Origin: Flavobacterium glycines | Lineage (GTDB): Bacteria; Bacteroidota; Bacteroidia; Flavobacteriales; Flavobacteriaceae | Assembly (NCBI RefSeq): GCF_900100165.1 | Contig: NZ_FNEO01000011.1 | Coordinates: 39,649-103,648, forward strand | Direction: 5' to 3' | DNA length: 64,000 nt | Shown: in pieces, positions 1-9,601 of the stretch | How positions within the stretch are numbered: position 1 is the first letter of the stretch | Layout: each line of letters starts with the position of its first letter | Notes under the pieces: model-generated | Told to the model about the DNA's origin: nothing | Seen by the model: the letters and a program-made list of their open reading frames with translations, nothing else | Database searches by the model: none | Made by a program: the position numbers and the translations under genes

Positions 1-1127
1 TCATTTAAGTTTTCATAACTTTCAAAATCTTTATCAAAAGGTATTTTATAACGGCTTGTTGTAAATACAACATTGTTTTCAATTTTAAAATTTTTCAAAA
101 CGGCTTTGTATAATTTTAAAATATCAACTTCATTAGCTTGTTTTGACTTGATGATTTCGGTTAGATTTTCTTTAGAATCAATAAAACGTTCAAAAGTTAT
201 TGTTTTTTTGATTTTGTTTTCAATATTCCAAATTTGTTCTTGTTCATCATTGGATTTTGTAATTGTAGCACAAAAATCTTCAATTGATTTTTGCTCTTTT
301 TTATCTAGAGCTGTATTGATACGATTGTGTACATTAGTTGCGAATTCTTTGTAATTATACAGGTTCTTTGCGCCATTATTATTGTTTGCATCTAATTTGT
401 ATCTAAAAAGTTTAATTTGAACATCCCAATTGGAATACTTTTCGTCATCATCCAGAGCTGTAATGTCTTTTTCATTAATTGTTAGTACAGTCTTACCATC
501 TATTTCATTATCATTAAATGTTGGATTACTTAAGCCATTGTAAGTTTTAGTTTTGAATACTAAGTTTTTCGGATAAATTAATTGGAAGTTTAGATTACTA
601 ATAGGAAGTTCTGCTTGCATTTTGATAGTATTTCCTTTTAAATCAGGATTCTCTTCCAACAAATATATTTTTTCAATTATTGCCCCTTTCTCCAGACCAT
701 TAACTGCAAAATAGTTGTATTTAAGACCTCTTTCTTTATCTATTTCTTCTTTAATATCTTCTGGTTTTAAAGTAATTATCGTTCCGTTTTTTAGAAGAAC
801 TCTTACTTTGTTCATTAAAATCGTTTCGTTATTTCCAAATGAAATATAGATTTTATTGTTTCTTTCTATTGCTTCATCTGAATTGATAAATATTTTTTCA
901 TGTTTTAGGTGGTATTGTTTTGCAGAATTACCTGTAACTACAATTTCAATTTTTTCCGTACAGTCTAAAATAACTTCTTTACTGTCTTTGTAAAGTGTTG
1001 GGATTTCTATTTTGTTTGGTTTTTCTTGCCAGTCATAATTTTTAAAGGAGAAGTCTTGTCCATAGTTGATTGTAACATTGATGAATAAGAGCAATGTTAG
1101 AATGATTTTTAAATTTGTTTTTTTCAT
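1..1127 (-). CDS. DUF3857-type exported protein, partial (C-terminus beyond window edge)
   Basis: The reading frame is open from an ATG at 1127 to the window edge, about 375 residues, and is too incomplete to have an in-window stop. It begins with a signal peptide (MKKTNLKIILTLLLFINVT) and continues with an extended beta-rich region like the DUF3857 domain that precedes transglutaminase-like domains in Bacteroidota. The region where the relatives carry the catalytic Gly-Asp-Cys-Lys-Asp reads Lys-Gln-Ala-Asn-Glu-Val-Asp (near residue 338), so the nucleophilic Cys appears to be absent. Its start overlaps the stop of the next gene by the four bases ATGA, so the two are probably translationally coupled. 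The family call is an inference from architecture and from the neighbouring paralogue; the function is unknown. Confidence 0.7.
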   Translation of the reverse strand, partial: MKKTNLKIILTLLLFINVTINYGQDFSFKNYDWQEKPNKIEIPTLYKDSKEVILDCTEKIEIVVTGNSAKQYHLKHEKIFINSDEAIERNNKIYISFGNNETILMNKVRVLLKNGTIITLKPEDIKEEIDKERGLKYNYFAVNGLEKGAIIEKIYLLEENPDLKGNTIKMQAELPISNLNFQLIYPKNLVFKTKTYNGLSNPTFNDNEIDGKTVLTINEKDITALDDDEKYSNWDVQIKLFRYKLDANNNNGAKNLYNYKEFATNVHNRINTALDKKEQKSIEDFCATITKSNDEQEQIWNIENKIKKTITFERFIDSKENLTEIIKSKQANEVDILKLYKAVLKNFKIENNVVFTTSRYKIPFDKDFESYENLN

Positions 1128-3070
1128 ATTTTTTTTGATAAAATTAGGACTTGGTTATAATTCGTTTTTAATGCTTTTATACTTGAATTCCAGAGTTCAA
1201 AGTCAGATTTGTTTAAGGTTAGTTTCTTCTGAATTAAATTGATATTTAGGTTTATATTCCCGTCTTTTAATTCATAAATAAAATCAGCTTTTATACAATC
1301 ATTGTTTATGCTAAAATTCTTTGGTATTTGTTTTATATTATAATTTTTGGGGATTTCTAAATGGTAATTTTTACTGAATTGTGTTAGGTATTCAAAATCA
1401 AAATCTGAAATTCTGTTTTTTTCAATTAGAAGGTCATCAAAAAATTTGTCCAGAAATAAATTAATATAGACATCAGAATCTAATTGTATGATGTAATTAT
1501 CTAAATCAAAATTGTAATTTATAATATAGGGTTTGTCTTTGTCATTTTTGTTTTCTTCATTGTATTCTATTAAATTAAATTTATTGGAGCCTTTTAAAAC
1601 TAAGTTTTTAATAGATTCAAATCTGGTTTTATTATAAGTCTCTCCAATTTTCATTAGTGTATGACTCCTATTGTATCCTTCAAGTTTTAATTTGCCTTTT
1701 CCAATCAGTTTATTGTCTTTAAGACTAAGATTTACATCATCCGATATTTTGTTGTTTTCTGCAGGAACGATAGGCACTTTTACAATTTTATATTTTTCAT
1801 TTTCATAAAGTAAGGCTTCTTTTCCCTGGATAAAGGCTGTTGGAATACCGTAATTGGTTTCGTTATCAGTGGCATCAAGAAAAATATAATTGTCATTTTT
1901 TTTAAATACTGCTATCATATGATTGTCAACAGCAGGAGTAGGTAATTCATTATAAGTGTAAGGTAAACTTCTTGTACCAATCCAGGCAATAGTCACATCT
2001 TTTATTTCAGCATATTTTGCCATACAGTTTATAATGTTCCCCATGTCTTTACAATCGCCAAATTTGCGTTGAAAAACTAAACTTGCTTCACGAGGGATGA
2101 AGCCTTCATAACCATTTTCAAAAGCAATGTATTTGATGTTTTCTTTTACCCAATAAAATATAGCTTTTATCTTTTCTTCATCGGTTTTTTTGTTCTGTGT
2201 AATTTCTAATGTTAGGTTTTTTAAAAGACTGTCTTCTTCTTTGTTTAAGTCTTTAATGAATCCTTTGTAATAGGTGTAAAGATTATCGATATTCCCCAAT
2301 ACATTATTGGTTTGATTATCTATAACATAATTTTTTATATAAAAATTAATATGAGGAACTATGTATAAATAACCAGGGGCGTTGTTTTCGTATTTTAAAG
2401 GTTTAATATCTTTCAATGTCCATTTGTAAATCCATTTTCCTTTTTTTTCAGATTTTGAAAACACAATATTATTATTAGGATCATTAAAGATTTTGTATCC
2501 AATTTCAATGTTCTTTTCGGTAGTTATTTCAAGTGTTGAATTTTGAATTGGTAATTCATCACCAAAAATAAACTTATGTAATAAATATGGGTCAATAAAT
2601 TCAGTTTGATAATTGTACACTTTTTTAGAACCTGTTTCCAGATTGTTAAAAGTGAGTTCACGTACCATTACATCATCAAAGAAAACACTTCCGTTTTTTG
2701 AAGGTTTTTCATTTGATTGAGATACTTTTATTTTTTTTTCTTTTCCATTATCATTAAACAGCGCATAAGCATCATAGTTGTTTAGTTTTACTAAATTGGA
2801 ATAAGAAAATGATTCTTTATTGTTTTGAATACCATTTTCAGAGAGAATCATGGACTCAAAATGGTTGTCCTGTATTATTTTTAATTTTTTATTTTCTATC
2901 GATATGTTATAGGATTGTTGGTTATTGATTATAAGTTCATTATAGTCAGGATATGTTTTTTTGTATTCAGTAAGTGTATTTTGAGCAAGAGTACTTAAGC
3001 TAAAAAAACACGATAAGAATAAATAATTAAATAACTTATATTGAAATTTCGAGTAATTCATTAGAATCAT
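1124..3070 (-). CDS. DUF3857 / transglutaminase-like exported protein
   Basis: A 648-residue protein with an N-terminal signal peptide ending near SLSTLAQ (residue 30), a DUF3857-like beta domain (about 40-270) and a transglutaminase-like core (about 290-405). The papain-like triad is visible: Cys340 in FGDCKDMGN, His384 in DNHMIAVF and Asp399 in FLDATDNE, so this copy looks catalytically competent. The last 200 residues resemble the beta-rich C-terminal part of such proteins. It should act in the periplasm or at the cell surface; the substrate is unknown. The start overlaps the upstream gene by about 35 bases and its stop overlaps the downstream paralogue. ATG at 3061 is an equally plausible start because it leaves the same signal peptide. 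Confidence 0.82.
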   Translation of the reverse strand: MILMNYSKFQYKLFNYLFLSCFFSLSTLAQNTLTEYKKTYPDYNELIINNQQSYNISIENKKLKIIQDNHFESMILSENGIQNNKESFSYSNLVKLNNYDAYALFNDNGKEKKIKVSQSNEKPSKNGSVFFDDVMVRELTFNNLETGSKKVYNYQTEFIDPYLLHKFIFGDELPIQNSTLEITTEKNIEIGYKIFNDPNNNIVFSKSEKKGKWIYKWTLKDIKPLKYENNAPGYLYIVPHINFYIKNYVIDNQTNNVLGNIDNLYTYYKGFIKDLNKEEDSLLKNLTLEITQNKKTDEEKIKAIFYWVKENIKYIAFENGYEGFIPREASLVFQRKFGDCKDMGNIINCMAKYAEIKDVTIAWIGTRSLPYTYNELPTPAVDNHMIAVFKKNDNYIFLDATDNETNYGIPTAFIQGKEALLYENEKYKIVKVPIVPAENNKISDDVNLSLKDNKLIGKGKLKLEGYNRSHTLMKIGETYNKTRFESIKNLVLKGSNKFNLIEYNEENKNDKDKPYIINYNFDLDNYIIQLDSDVYINLFLDKFFDDLLIEKNRISDFDFEYLTQFSKNYHLEIPKNYNIKQIPKNFSINNDCIKADFIYELKDGNINLNINLIQKKLTLNKSDFELWNSSIKALKTNYNQVLILSKKI

Positions 3071-6000
3071 ATTTTTTAGTTGAATTTAGTTTTCCGTTAG
3101 TATAAATTAAAGTTTTACCATTTAGTTCGTCATTCTTATATTCTGCGGATATTTTTAGTTGCCCATTTTCTTCAAAAAATTCCTGAATTCCATCATAATT
3201 ATCGTTTAAGAAATGCTCTTTTCTATAAATATTTCCATTAGAATAATATTCAATTCGTTCGCCGTTCATTAAACTGTTGGAATAATTACATTGGTATTCG
3301 GTTTTCCCTTCAGTATTGTTAATTATGAATTTTCCATCGGTCTCGCCATTAACCAGATTCATTTGCATCGCTATTTTTCCATTAGGATAATAAGCTGTAA
3401 TGATAGCATTTTCTTTGTTAATGATAGTTTTAGATAATGGATCGTTGTTTTTATTTCTGGCAATGTAATATACCGGGCTATCGTTTTGGTAAATTATTGT
3501 AAGAAGCAATTCTCCTTTCTGGTTATAAAAGGAATAGTCTCCTTCTTTGGAATCGTTTATTTTGTTGTACTCAGAGAGTTTGGCTTTATTATGATAGTAA
3601 TGCGTTATTTTGCCATTTTCAACACCATGAGTAGAGGTATATTCAGATCGGAGGTTTCCATACAAATCATAATTTTTGGATATGCCATTAGTGTATCCCA
3701 AGAAATAATTACTTTCATATTTTATAGTTCCCAATGGACCGTAATATTTATAATTACCATGTAAAAGACCGTTGATATAGTTTGCATCTACAATAGTATT
3801 GCCTAATTTGTCTTTTTCAGTATAAGTACCATTGAAAATACCATTTTCAAGCTGGAAACTACGTGTTATTGTACCATGAAATAGGTTAGTGGTAAATATT
3901 CCTGTTTTGTTTTTGTAGTCAAATTCATTTTCAAGTTCTCCTTTTTCATTATGAATTTTAGTATTTGTAGTAATTCCGTCAATATAAACAGAATGTTTAT
4001 ATATGTTTCCGTTTTGCCAATATAATTTATAATCATAATTTAAATCCCCATCAATGTAGTAACCTTCTTCGTGTAAGGAGCCGTCCGGATGGTTATTTTG
4101 GTAAGGGCCTTGTTTTATATCATCTGTATAGTAGTAGGTAGAAGTTAATTTGCCATTTTCATAAACTTCATATTTACCGTTAATTTTATCATTAGTTAAG
4201 TTTTTTATACTATTTACACTTCCGTTTTTGTTAATGGTTTTACTAATGCCATTTAGCACACTATTGGTATAATTTTCTTCTAATTTTTTAGTGCCTGAAG
4301 GATAGTAGTATAGCCAAAGATCATTCTTTTTTCCATTATTATAATTTCCTGAAACTATCGTGGTTCCATTATAATCGTTGATGTCAAATTTGTTATTCAA
4401 CAAATTAGTTTCAATTGGTTTTGAGGTGTTTAATGAATATTGTATGCCTGAATTGATTACTCCGGATTTAAATTTTTCTATATAATACAGATTTCCTTCA
4501 ATATCATAGTAATCATAGGTTTCCAGTTGTTCTTTGTCATCGTAAAAGGCCTGACTGGATTTTTTTCCATTAGAATAATAGTTCGTTAGATTTTTTAATT
4601 TTCCATCGCTATAATTAAGTTCTTTTTCTAATAATGAACTTGCATAATAAGATTTATAGAAATCCTTTATTTTACCTTTACTATAGGTTGCTTCAGATTT
4701 GATGGTTTTGTCGTTGTAATATTCTAAATATTCTCCATCAAGTATGTCGTTCTCATAATTCTCGATTGCTGTTAAATTCCCTAATTCATTAAAGGTTTTG
4801 AAAGCTCCATTTAGTTTTCCATTTAAATAACCGATTTCAGATTTTAATTTACCATTTTCAAACAAACAAACATATTTCCCATTTCTTTCTCCATTTGTAA
4901 AGTTAACTTCACAACTTTTGCTGCCATTAGGGTAAAATGAAGTGCTGATGCCTTCTAAGAGTCCATTTTGGTAATTTTCTATAATATTTACTCCTCCATT
5001 TTGAAAGTAGGTTGTTCTGGTACCATTTAATTTTCCGTTTTTAAATGTTTTCTCTTCAGTTAGTTGACCTTCATTATTATAATATTTTTGAAGTCCGTCT
5101 AATTCATTGTTTACAAAGTTTAGTTCACCAATAAGAAGACCGTTTTTATTCAGGTATTTGTATTTTCCTTCGTATTTTCCGTCTATTACCTTTCCTACAA
5201 GATAGGGCTCGTTGTCTTTCAAAAAAGTAATTACTTCTTCCTCTTTTCCAAATAAATCTTTTTTACGTTTTGCGAAAAAATACCAAAAATCCTTGTTGTA
5301 AAAATTCTCTTCAAAGTATGTTATTTTTTTCTTTTGCTTATTTAATTCTTTTTCCAGTTTGTCTTTATAGGATAAAAGCATGTAATATGTAAATCCTTCA
5401 AAATAGTTTTTCGCAACCATTTCCTTAATCCATGGAATGTAAGAGGTTTCAAAAAAACCATCACCCATTTTATGTTCAAGGGTGTATTCAGAAACTGCTT
5501 GTACTTGTCTGATGATTACATCATCAATTTCGGATTTTATTTTATAAGCTTTATTTAGAGGTAATTGGTTTCTTAAAATAGTTTCTATTTCTTCGAAATT
5601 ATCTCCGGTTTTTGAAAAAACAAAATTGTTTTTAGTCAGATAGTTTTCACCATATTTAGCATTTAATTGTAGAACTGCTTTTTCTGCAAATTTTCCATTT
5701 GGAGCCAGTATAAGGTAACTCATTAAAGCAAGCGTTCCTTCGGTTATTTTTCCATTTTCAAATGCAATCAGACCTAATAAATAATGTGCAGAAGCATAAT
5801 TAGGATTGATAGTGATAACTTGTTTAAGTAAATCAATGCATTTTTGATTTTCCTGTTTTCTAATGTACAGAATCGCAAAATTGTATAAAAAAGAAGCCGA
5901 ATTTGAAAGGTATTGTTTCCCTTCGTTAAAGATTTTTTCTGATGATTCGTATTCTTTGTTGTCACTTAAAAACACCCCATATAATGTATAGAGTTCCGGA

Positions 6001-6290
6001 CTTTTTTGCATTTGTTTGGTCAAATACAGATTTTCTAAAAATAACTTAAGTTCGTCTTTTTTATTAAGTGCATTTAAGCATAATGCTTTTTCGTATTGTG
6101 CAGTGAGGTATTTAGGATCGTTTGGAGTTATCTTATTGTATTCAATGATGGCTTGGTCAAATTTTTCTAAATCATATAAATTGACTCCTTTTTTTATAAT
6201 AGAATCATTGTTGTAAACATCAGAAAAATCGTTTTGAGAATATGACTTAGATATAACACTAATTAATACAATTAAGAAAAAATGTTTCAT
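3036..6290 (-). CDS. Large exported TPR and MORN_2 (YwqK-like) repeat protein
   Basis: A 1084-residue protein. Residues 1-18 form a signal peptide ending SKSYS before QNDF. Residues about 30-210 are tetratricopeptide-like helices (for example YLTAQYEKALCLNALNKK and ASAHYLLGLIAFENGK). From about 360 to the end there are more than twenty MORN_2 repeats of the type 'YYxNGxLxxExxYxNGxLxG'. The many Asn-Gly and Tyr-Tyr pairs give it a strongly repetitive composition. Pipelines often label such proteins 'toxin-antitoxin system YwqK family antitoxin', but nothing here supports a toxin-antitoxin role. It is the promoter-proximal gene of the operon with the two transglutaminase-like genes, which suggests a shared surface or periplasmic task. 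The function is unknown. Confidence 0.82.
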   Translation of the reverse strand: MKHFFLIVLISVISKSYSQNDFSDVYNNDSIIKKGVNLYDLEKFDQAIIEYNKITPNDPKYLTAQYEKALCLNALNKKDELKLFLENLYLTKQMQKSPELYTLYGVFLSDNKEYESSEKIFNEGKQYLSNSASFLYNFAILYIRKQENQKCIDLLKQVITINPNYASAHYLLGLIAFENGKITEGTLALMSYLILAPNGKFAEKAVLQLNAKYGENYLTKNNFVFSKTGDNFEEIETILRNQLPLNKAYKIKSEIDDVIIRQVQAVSEYTLEHKMGDGFFETSYIPWIKEMVAKNYFEGFTYYMLLSYKDKLEKELNKQKKKITYFEENFYNKDFWYFFAKRKKDLFGKEEEVITFLKDNEPYLVGKVIDGKYEGKYKYLNKNGLLIGELNFVNNELDGLQKYYNNEGQLTEEKTFKNGKLNGTRTTYFQNGGVNIIENYQNGLLEGISTSFYPNGSKSCEVNFTNGERNGKYVCLFENGKLKSEIGYLNGKLNGAFKTFNELGNLTAIENYENDILDGEYLEYYNDKTIKSEATYSKGKIKDFYKSYYASSLLEKELNYSDGKLKNLTNYYSNGKKSSQAFYDDKEQLETYDYYDIEGNLYYIEKFKSGVINSGIQYSLNTSKPIETNLLNNKFDINDYNGTTIVSGNYNNGKKNDLWLYYYPSGTKKLEENYTNSVLNGISKTINKNGSVNSIKNLTNDKINGKYEVYENGKLTSTYYYTDDIKQGPYQNNHPDGSLHEEGYYIDGDLNYDYKLYWQNGNIYKHSVYIDGITTNTKIHNEKGELENEFDYKNKTGIFTTNLFHGTITRSFQLENGIFNGTYTEKDKLGNTIVDANYINGLLHGNYKYYGPLGTIKYESNYFLGYTNGISKNYDLYGNLRSEYTSTHGVENGKITHYYHNKAKLSEYNKINDSKEGDYSFYNQKGELLLTIIYQNDSPVYYIARNKNNDPLSKTIINKENAIITAYYPNGKIAMQMNLVNGETDGKFIINNTEGKTEYQCNYSNSLMNGERIEYYSNGNIYRKEHFLNDNYDGIQEFFEENGQLKISAEYKNDELNGKTLIYTNGKLNSTKKYDSNELLEISI

Positions 6291-6312
6291 TTTGAATTTT
6301 ATTTATATTTTT

Positions 6313-6320
6313 CAAATATA
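6313..6320 (-). promoter_or_regulatory. -7 element of the TPR/MORN operon
   Basis: On the minus strand the sequence reads TATATTTG, a perfect match to the flavobacterial -7 consensus TAnnTTTG, 22 bases upstream of the ATG at 6290. No clear TTG -33 element is seen at the expected distance, so strength is uncertain. Confidence 0.5.
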
Positions 6321-6357
6321 AATTTTTTTTCTGTATTGTAAGAATATGATTGTTTTT

Positions 6358-6795
6358 TTAATTTTCAATATCCTTTATAAACTCATCGTATTCCAGGTAA
6401 AAACGTTCTAGCGCATCCATTTTTTCGTTGTAAAAATCAAAAATGATGTCCCAATTGTTTCGATTACTAAAGCCTACTCCCTGTTTTTCTATCCAGATGC
6501 GACTAATGGTTTTTCCGTTTTCTAAAACATAGTCTTTTTCAAAAACTAAATCACTGATAAATTCTTCTTCAAGAATGCCTTTTAAGGCTTCCAGTTTTTC
6601 AAAATAAGCGATTCTTTTTTCATTATTACGGTGTTCAATATCAATCAGAACCTGTGCTTTTTTATTATCCACATAAAATTTAAAAGAGAAATCCTTAATC
6701 TTAGTGTCGTACAACATCCATTTTCGTGGGTATTTTTCGGCAAAAGTTACCCAAAATTCTCTTTTTAATCGTTGTGTTTCTTCTTTACTGTACAT
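6358..6795 (-). CDS. DUF4268 domain-containing protein
   Basis: A protein of about 145 residues with the pattern of DUF4268 proteins of flavobacteria: an N-terminal MYSKEE, a FWxxFxxxYPRKW segment, KDFSFKFYVDNKKA, and a Trp-rich C-terminal half. There is no signal peptide or membrane segment, so it should be cytosolic. I chose the ATG at 6795 because the family begins at MYSKEE and the start is preceded by an A-rich stretch. An in-frame ATG at 6828 would add eleven residues. It is divergent from the nudix gene, with an 86-base shared upstream region. The family is uncharacterised, although DUF4268 domains occur near nuclease-like proteins elsewhere. Confidence 0.75.
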   Translation of the reverse strand: MYSKEETQRLKREFWVTFAEKYPRKWMLYDTKIKDFSFKFYVDNKKAQVLIDIEHRNNEKRIAYFEKLEALKGILEEEFISDLVFEKDYVLENGKTISRIWIEKQGVGFSNRNNWDIIFDFYNEKMDALERFYLEYDEFIKDIEN

Positions 6796-6881
6796 TTTTA
6801 GTGCTTTGGTTTTAGAAAACTTGTGCAAACTTGTTTTCTAAAGTATATTTATATAATTATTTGCAAAAATAGCTTTTGATT

Positions 6882-7532
6882 ATGGATTTTCAATATTTTT
6901 TAAAATTTATCCCTGCTATAGTTCAGGCGCCATTGTCTGCTTCGGTTTCGCATGAAAAGATGATTCCTTTTGAGCGCAAAGAACTTTTGGCTAAAATAAA
7001 TTTGAAAGAAAGGAATCCTAAAGAAGCAGCAGTAACTATGTTGTTCTATCCCAAAAATCAGGAAACACATTTGGTTTTAATTGTTCGTAATTCGTATAAA
7101 GGAGTACATTCGGCTCAAATTGCTTTTCCCGGAGGAAAGTTCGAACCGGAAGACATTGATTTTAAAACAACAGCTCTCAGAGAAACCGAAGAAGAAATTG
7201 GGATTAGCCGAAATAAAATTGAAATTATAAGAGCATTTACTTCTCTGTATATTCCGCCAAGTAATTTTATGGTGTACCCTTTTTTAGGAATTTGTAAGGA
7301 AGAGATTCAATTTGCTCCCGATCCGGTTGAAGTGGCTGCGGTAATCGAATTGCCTTTAGCTGTTTTTAGAAATGATTCGATTCTAACAATTGAAAATTTG
7401 ACCACTTCTTATGCGCATCAAATTGAAGTTCCTGCTTTTAAAATACAAGATCATATAGTTTGGGGAGCCACCGCAATGATGTTGAGTGAATTAAGAGATG
7501 TACTGAATCATGTTTTCAAGTCTGTTAATTAA
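6882..7532 (+). CDS. NUDIX hydrolase, CoA pyrophosphatase family
   Basis: A protein of about 216 residues carrying the coenzyme A diphosphatase signature: an upstream motif (VHSAQIAFPGG) running into a nudix box with GGKFEPE and RETEEEIG, which supplies the glutamates that bind the catalytic metal. Family members split CoA or its oxidised derivatives into phosphopantetheine and adenosine 3',5'-bisphosphate. The length is normal for the family. The frame extends two codons upstream to a TTG, but the ATG at 6882 is the natural start. The neighbouring PlsC-like gene 88 bases downstream is in the same direction and may be co-transcribed. Confidence 0.88.
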   Translation: MDFQYFLKFIPAIVQAPLSASVSHEKMIPFERKELLAKINLKERNPKEAAVTMLFYPKNQETHLVLIVRNSYKGVHSAQIAFPGGKFEPEDIDFKTTALRETEEEIGISRNKIEIIRAFTSLYIPPSNFMVYPFLGICKEEIQFAPDPVEVAAVIELPLAVFRNDSILTIENLTTSYAHQIEVPAFKIQDHIVWGATAMMLSELRDVLNHVFKSVN

Positions 7533-7620
7533 TGCCTAACTTTAAGTAAGTTAAAAGCATCTAATCAATATTTTTTATAATTTCGCAATCCAATTTAAAA
7601 ATATACATATATAATTGTTT

Positions 7621-8433
7621 ATGGGACTATTTAAAAGAAATCCTTTTGGGCATATCTTGTTTCTGAAAAAATGGCTTATCCGTTTTTTTGGAAGTTGTAC
7701 TCATAGACGTTATCGTGGATTTAATGATTTGCAAATTGAAGGTTCAGAAATTATCAGGAATTTGCCGGATACGAATGTACTTTTTATTTCAAATCATCAG
7801 ACTTATTTTGCTGATGTAGTGGCCATGTTTCATGTCTTTAATGCCAGTTTAAGCGGAAGAATCGATTCGATTAAAAATATAGGTTATTTGTGGCAACCCA
7901 AAATGAATATTTATTATGTAGCTGCCAAGGAAACGATGCAGTCAGGCTGGTTGCCTAAAATCTTGTCTTATGCAGGAGCCATTCCGGTGGAGAGAACCTG
8001 GCGTTGTGAAGGGGTTGATGTAAAAGAAAAAAAAGCAGTAAATCCAAATGATACTGAGAATATCAAAATAGCACTTAATGATGGCTGGGTAATTACTTTT
8101 CCGCAAGGCACTACACGCTCTTTTAAGCCGGTTCGAAAAGGAACGGCTCATATTATTAAACAACACCGTCCGGTGGTAGTTCCTATTGTGATTGATGGTT
8201 TTCGTCGTTCTTTTGACAGAAAGGGAATTCGAATGAAAAAGAAAGGAATCTTACAGTCTTTTATCATTAAAGAGCCTTTGGAGATTGATTATGAGAATGA
8301 GACCATTGATGAAATAGTTGAAAAAATTGAATTTGCAATCGAGCAACATCCTTCTTTTTTAAAAGTTATTTCCACCGAGGAATTAGAAGAACAGGAGCAA
8401 TTGAACAAGTTGCGTCAATGGGAAGTGGAGTAA
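7621..8433 (+). CDS. Lysophospholipid (1-acylglycerol-phosphate) acyltransferase family protein
   Basis: A 270-residue PlsC-fold protein. The acyltransferase block I reads SNHQTYFADV, with the His and Asp separated by five residues instead of the usual four. Block III reads FPQGTTRSF in place of FPEGTRS. Both variants fit a flavobacterial branch of the family. It should acylate lysophosphatidate or a related acceptor at the inner membrane during phospholipid synthesis. No clear transmembrane helix is present beyond a hydrophobic N-terminal patch. The start is the ATG at 7621; a TTG two codons earlier is in frame. It converges with the DUF3810 gene, with one base between the stops. Confidence 0.85.
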   Translation: MGLFKRNPFGHILFLKKWLIRFFGSCTHRRYRGFNDLQIEGSEIIRNLPDTNVLFISNHQTYFADVVAMFHVFNASLSGRIDSIKNIGYLWQPKMNIYYVAAKETMQSGWLPKILSYAGAIPVERTWRCEGVDVKEKKAVNPNDTENIKIALNDGWVITFPQGTTRSFKPVRKGTAHIIKQHRPVVVPIVIDGFRRSFDRKGIRMKKKGILQSFIIKEPLEIDYENETIDEIVEKIEFAIEQHPSFLKVISTEELEEQEQLNKLRQWEVE

Positions 8434-8434
8434 T

Positions 8435-9496
8435 TTATAAAGTTCTTGTTTTATAATAATTCACTAATAGATTGACAAATTTGCTGTAGCTTTCAATTCC
8501 TTCATTTTGTTGGTTCAGTTTTAAATAACGGTCATAAAAGGCATGAAAACCTCTTTCGACAGGAGTTTCATATTGCAGCCAAAAATCTTCACTTTCCTGA
8601 AAATTTTTCAAAATACCCGGATGAACTGATTTTAAAAGCTGTTTATAGGTGTTTTTATTTCGAATATACCAATTGTTCAAACAATAACGCAGTGCAAAAC
8701 TGTAACCTGAATATTTAAAGTACAAATTCTCATTGTTTACCGAAGCCAGAAAACCTATGAAATTACATTCGCTTTCACTGGCATAGCCCATTTGATGTGC
8801 CATTTCGTGACAGCTTGTTGTGGGTAAATTATACGTAGGAATCAAATAATTGAGCTGAGCTTCATTGGTGAAAGGATTCAGGTAACCGCTAAATCCCATA
8901 TAAGTCAAGGGTAGTGTAAATAAAGATTTTTTAACACTCAAATTGGAATAACTAAAAAACGGATATTCAGAGGCAATGGTTTGATAGCCTTTCAGGTTCA
9001 TGCCGAAAGTAGTTTCATGACTGTATGGAAAAACCACTTTTGTATTGATGTTTTGGGTAATCAGGGTGTGTGTGTTGTTAACTTTGATGATTAATTTTTT
9101 AGTGAAATCCAGTAAATCGGCATCAGTATACTCGCGTTCAATTTTCATTTTTTCAAAAAGCGGTTGTCGGTAATAGTTGGCAGCCCACAGGAAATAAAAG
9201 AAGAAATAAAACACCGAAAGCGCACTTAAAATGGAAAAAAAATGTTCTTTCCAATTCGTTTTCCAATTTTTTCGATTGTTCCAAAACCATTTGCCGGCTA
9301 ACAAAATCAAAATAAAATAGAATATGTCGCCTATAGAAAATGGAATCCATCCAAAGATAATTCTGAAAAAATTAGAAAGAACAGGATACAATCCGTTGCT
9401 GTAAAAAGCTTCGACAGTCTCGGGAAAAAAGGAAATGATTTTGAGAATTAAAATCTGAACAATTAAGAATAAAGGGAGTAAATATTTTCGTTTCAA
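8435..9496 (-). CDS. DUF3810 membrane protein with HExxH metallopeptidase-like motif
   Basis: A 353-residue protein with three hydrophobic N-terminal segments (about residues 5-24, 36-70 and 85-107) followed by a soluble domain. Residues 230-234 read HEMAH, followed by QMGYASESE with a possible third zinc ligand at Glu241, so it resembles a gluzincin-type metallopeptidase. The family is DUF3810, common in Flavobacteriaceae and of unproven function. The start codon is TTG: there is no ATG or GTG in frame before an upstream stop, and the first internal Met (117) would delete all membrane segments. It is divergent from the dipeptidase gene. Confidence 0.82.
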   Translation of the reverse strand: MKRKYLLPLFLIVQILILKIISFFPETVEAFYSNGLYPVLSNFFRIIFGWIPFSIGDIFYFILILLAGKWFWNNRKNWKTNWKEHFFSILSALSVFYFFFYFLWAANYYRQPLFEKMKIEREYTDADLLDFTKKLIIKVNNTHTLITQNINTKVVFPYSHETTFGMNLKGYQTIASEYPFFSYSNLSVKKSLFTLPLTYMGFSGYLNPFTNEAQLNYLIPTYNLPTTSCHEMAHQMGYASESECNFIGFLASVNNENLYFKYSGYSFALRYCLNNWYIRNKNTYKQLLKSVHPGILKNFQESEDFWLQYETPVERGFHAFYDRYLKLNQQNEGIESYSKFVNLLVNYYKTRTL

Positions 9497-9566
9497 AACA
9501 CCAATTTTATATTGTAAATATAATTACAATATTTAGTTTAATATTAGAAAAGGCTTTTAATCTTTG

Positions 9567-9574
9567 TAACTTTG
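9567..9574 (+). promoter_or_regulatory. -7 element for the dipeptidase gene
   Basis: TAACTTTG matches the flavobacterial -7 consensus TAnnTTTG, 27 bases upstream of the ATG at 9602. A weak TTA lies about 20 bases upstream where TTG would be expected. Confidence 0.5.
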
Positions 9575-9601
9575 AGTCTTTAAAAATCGCAAAAATAAGA
9601 T

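Noticed and set aside
73..354. 93-residue plus-strand frame at the left end
   Set aside because: It lies antisense to the partial DUF3857-type gene, which has a clear signal peptide and couples to its neighbour.
3036..6290. YwqK-type toxin-antitoxin reading of the MORN protein
   Set aside because: The YwqK label comes from repeat similarity only; no toxin partner is present and the protein is exported and far larger than an antitoxin.
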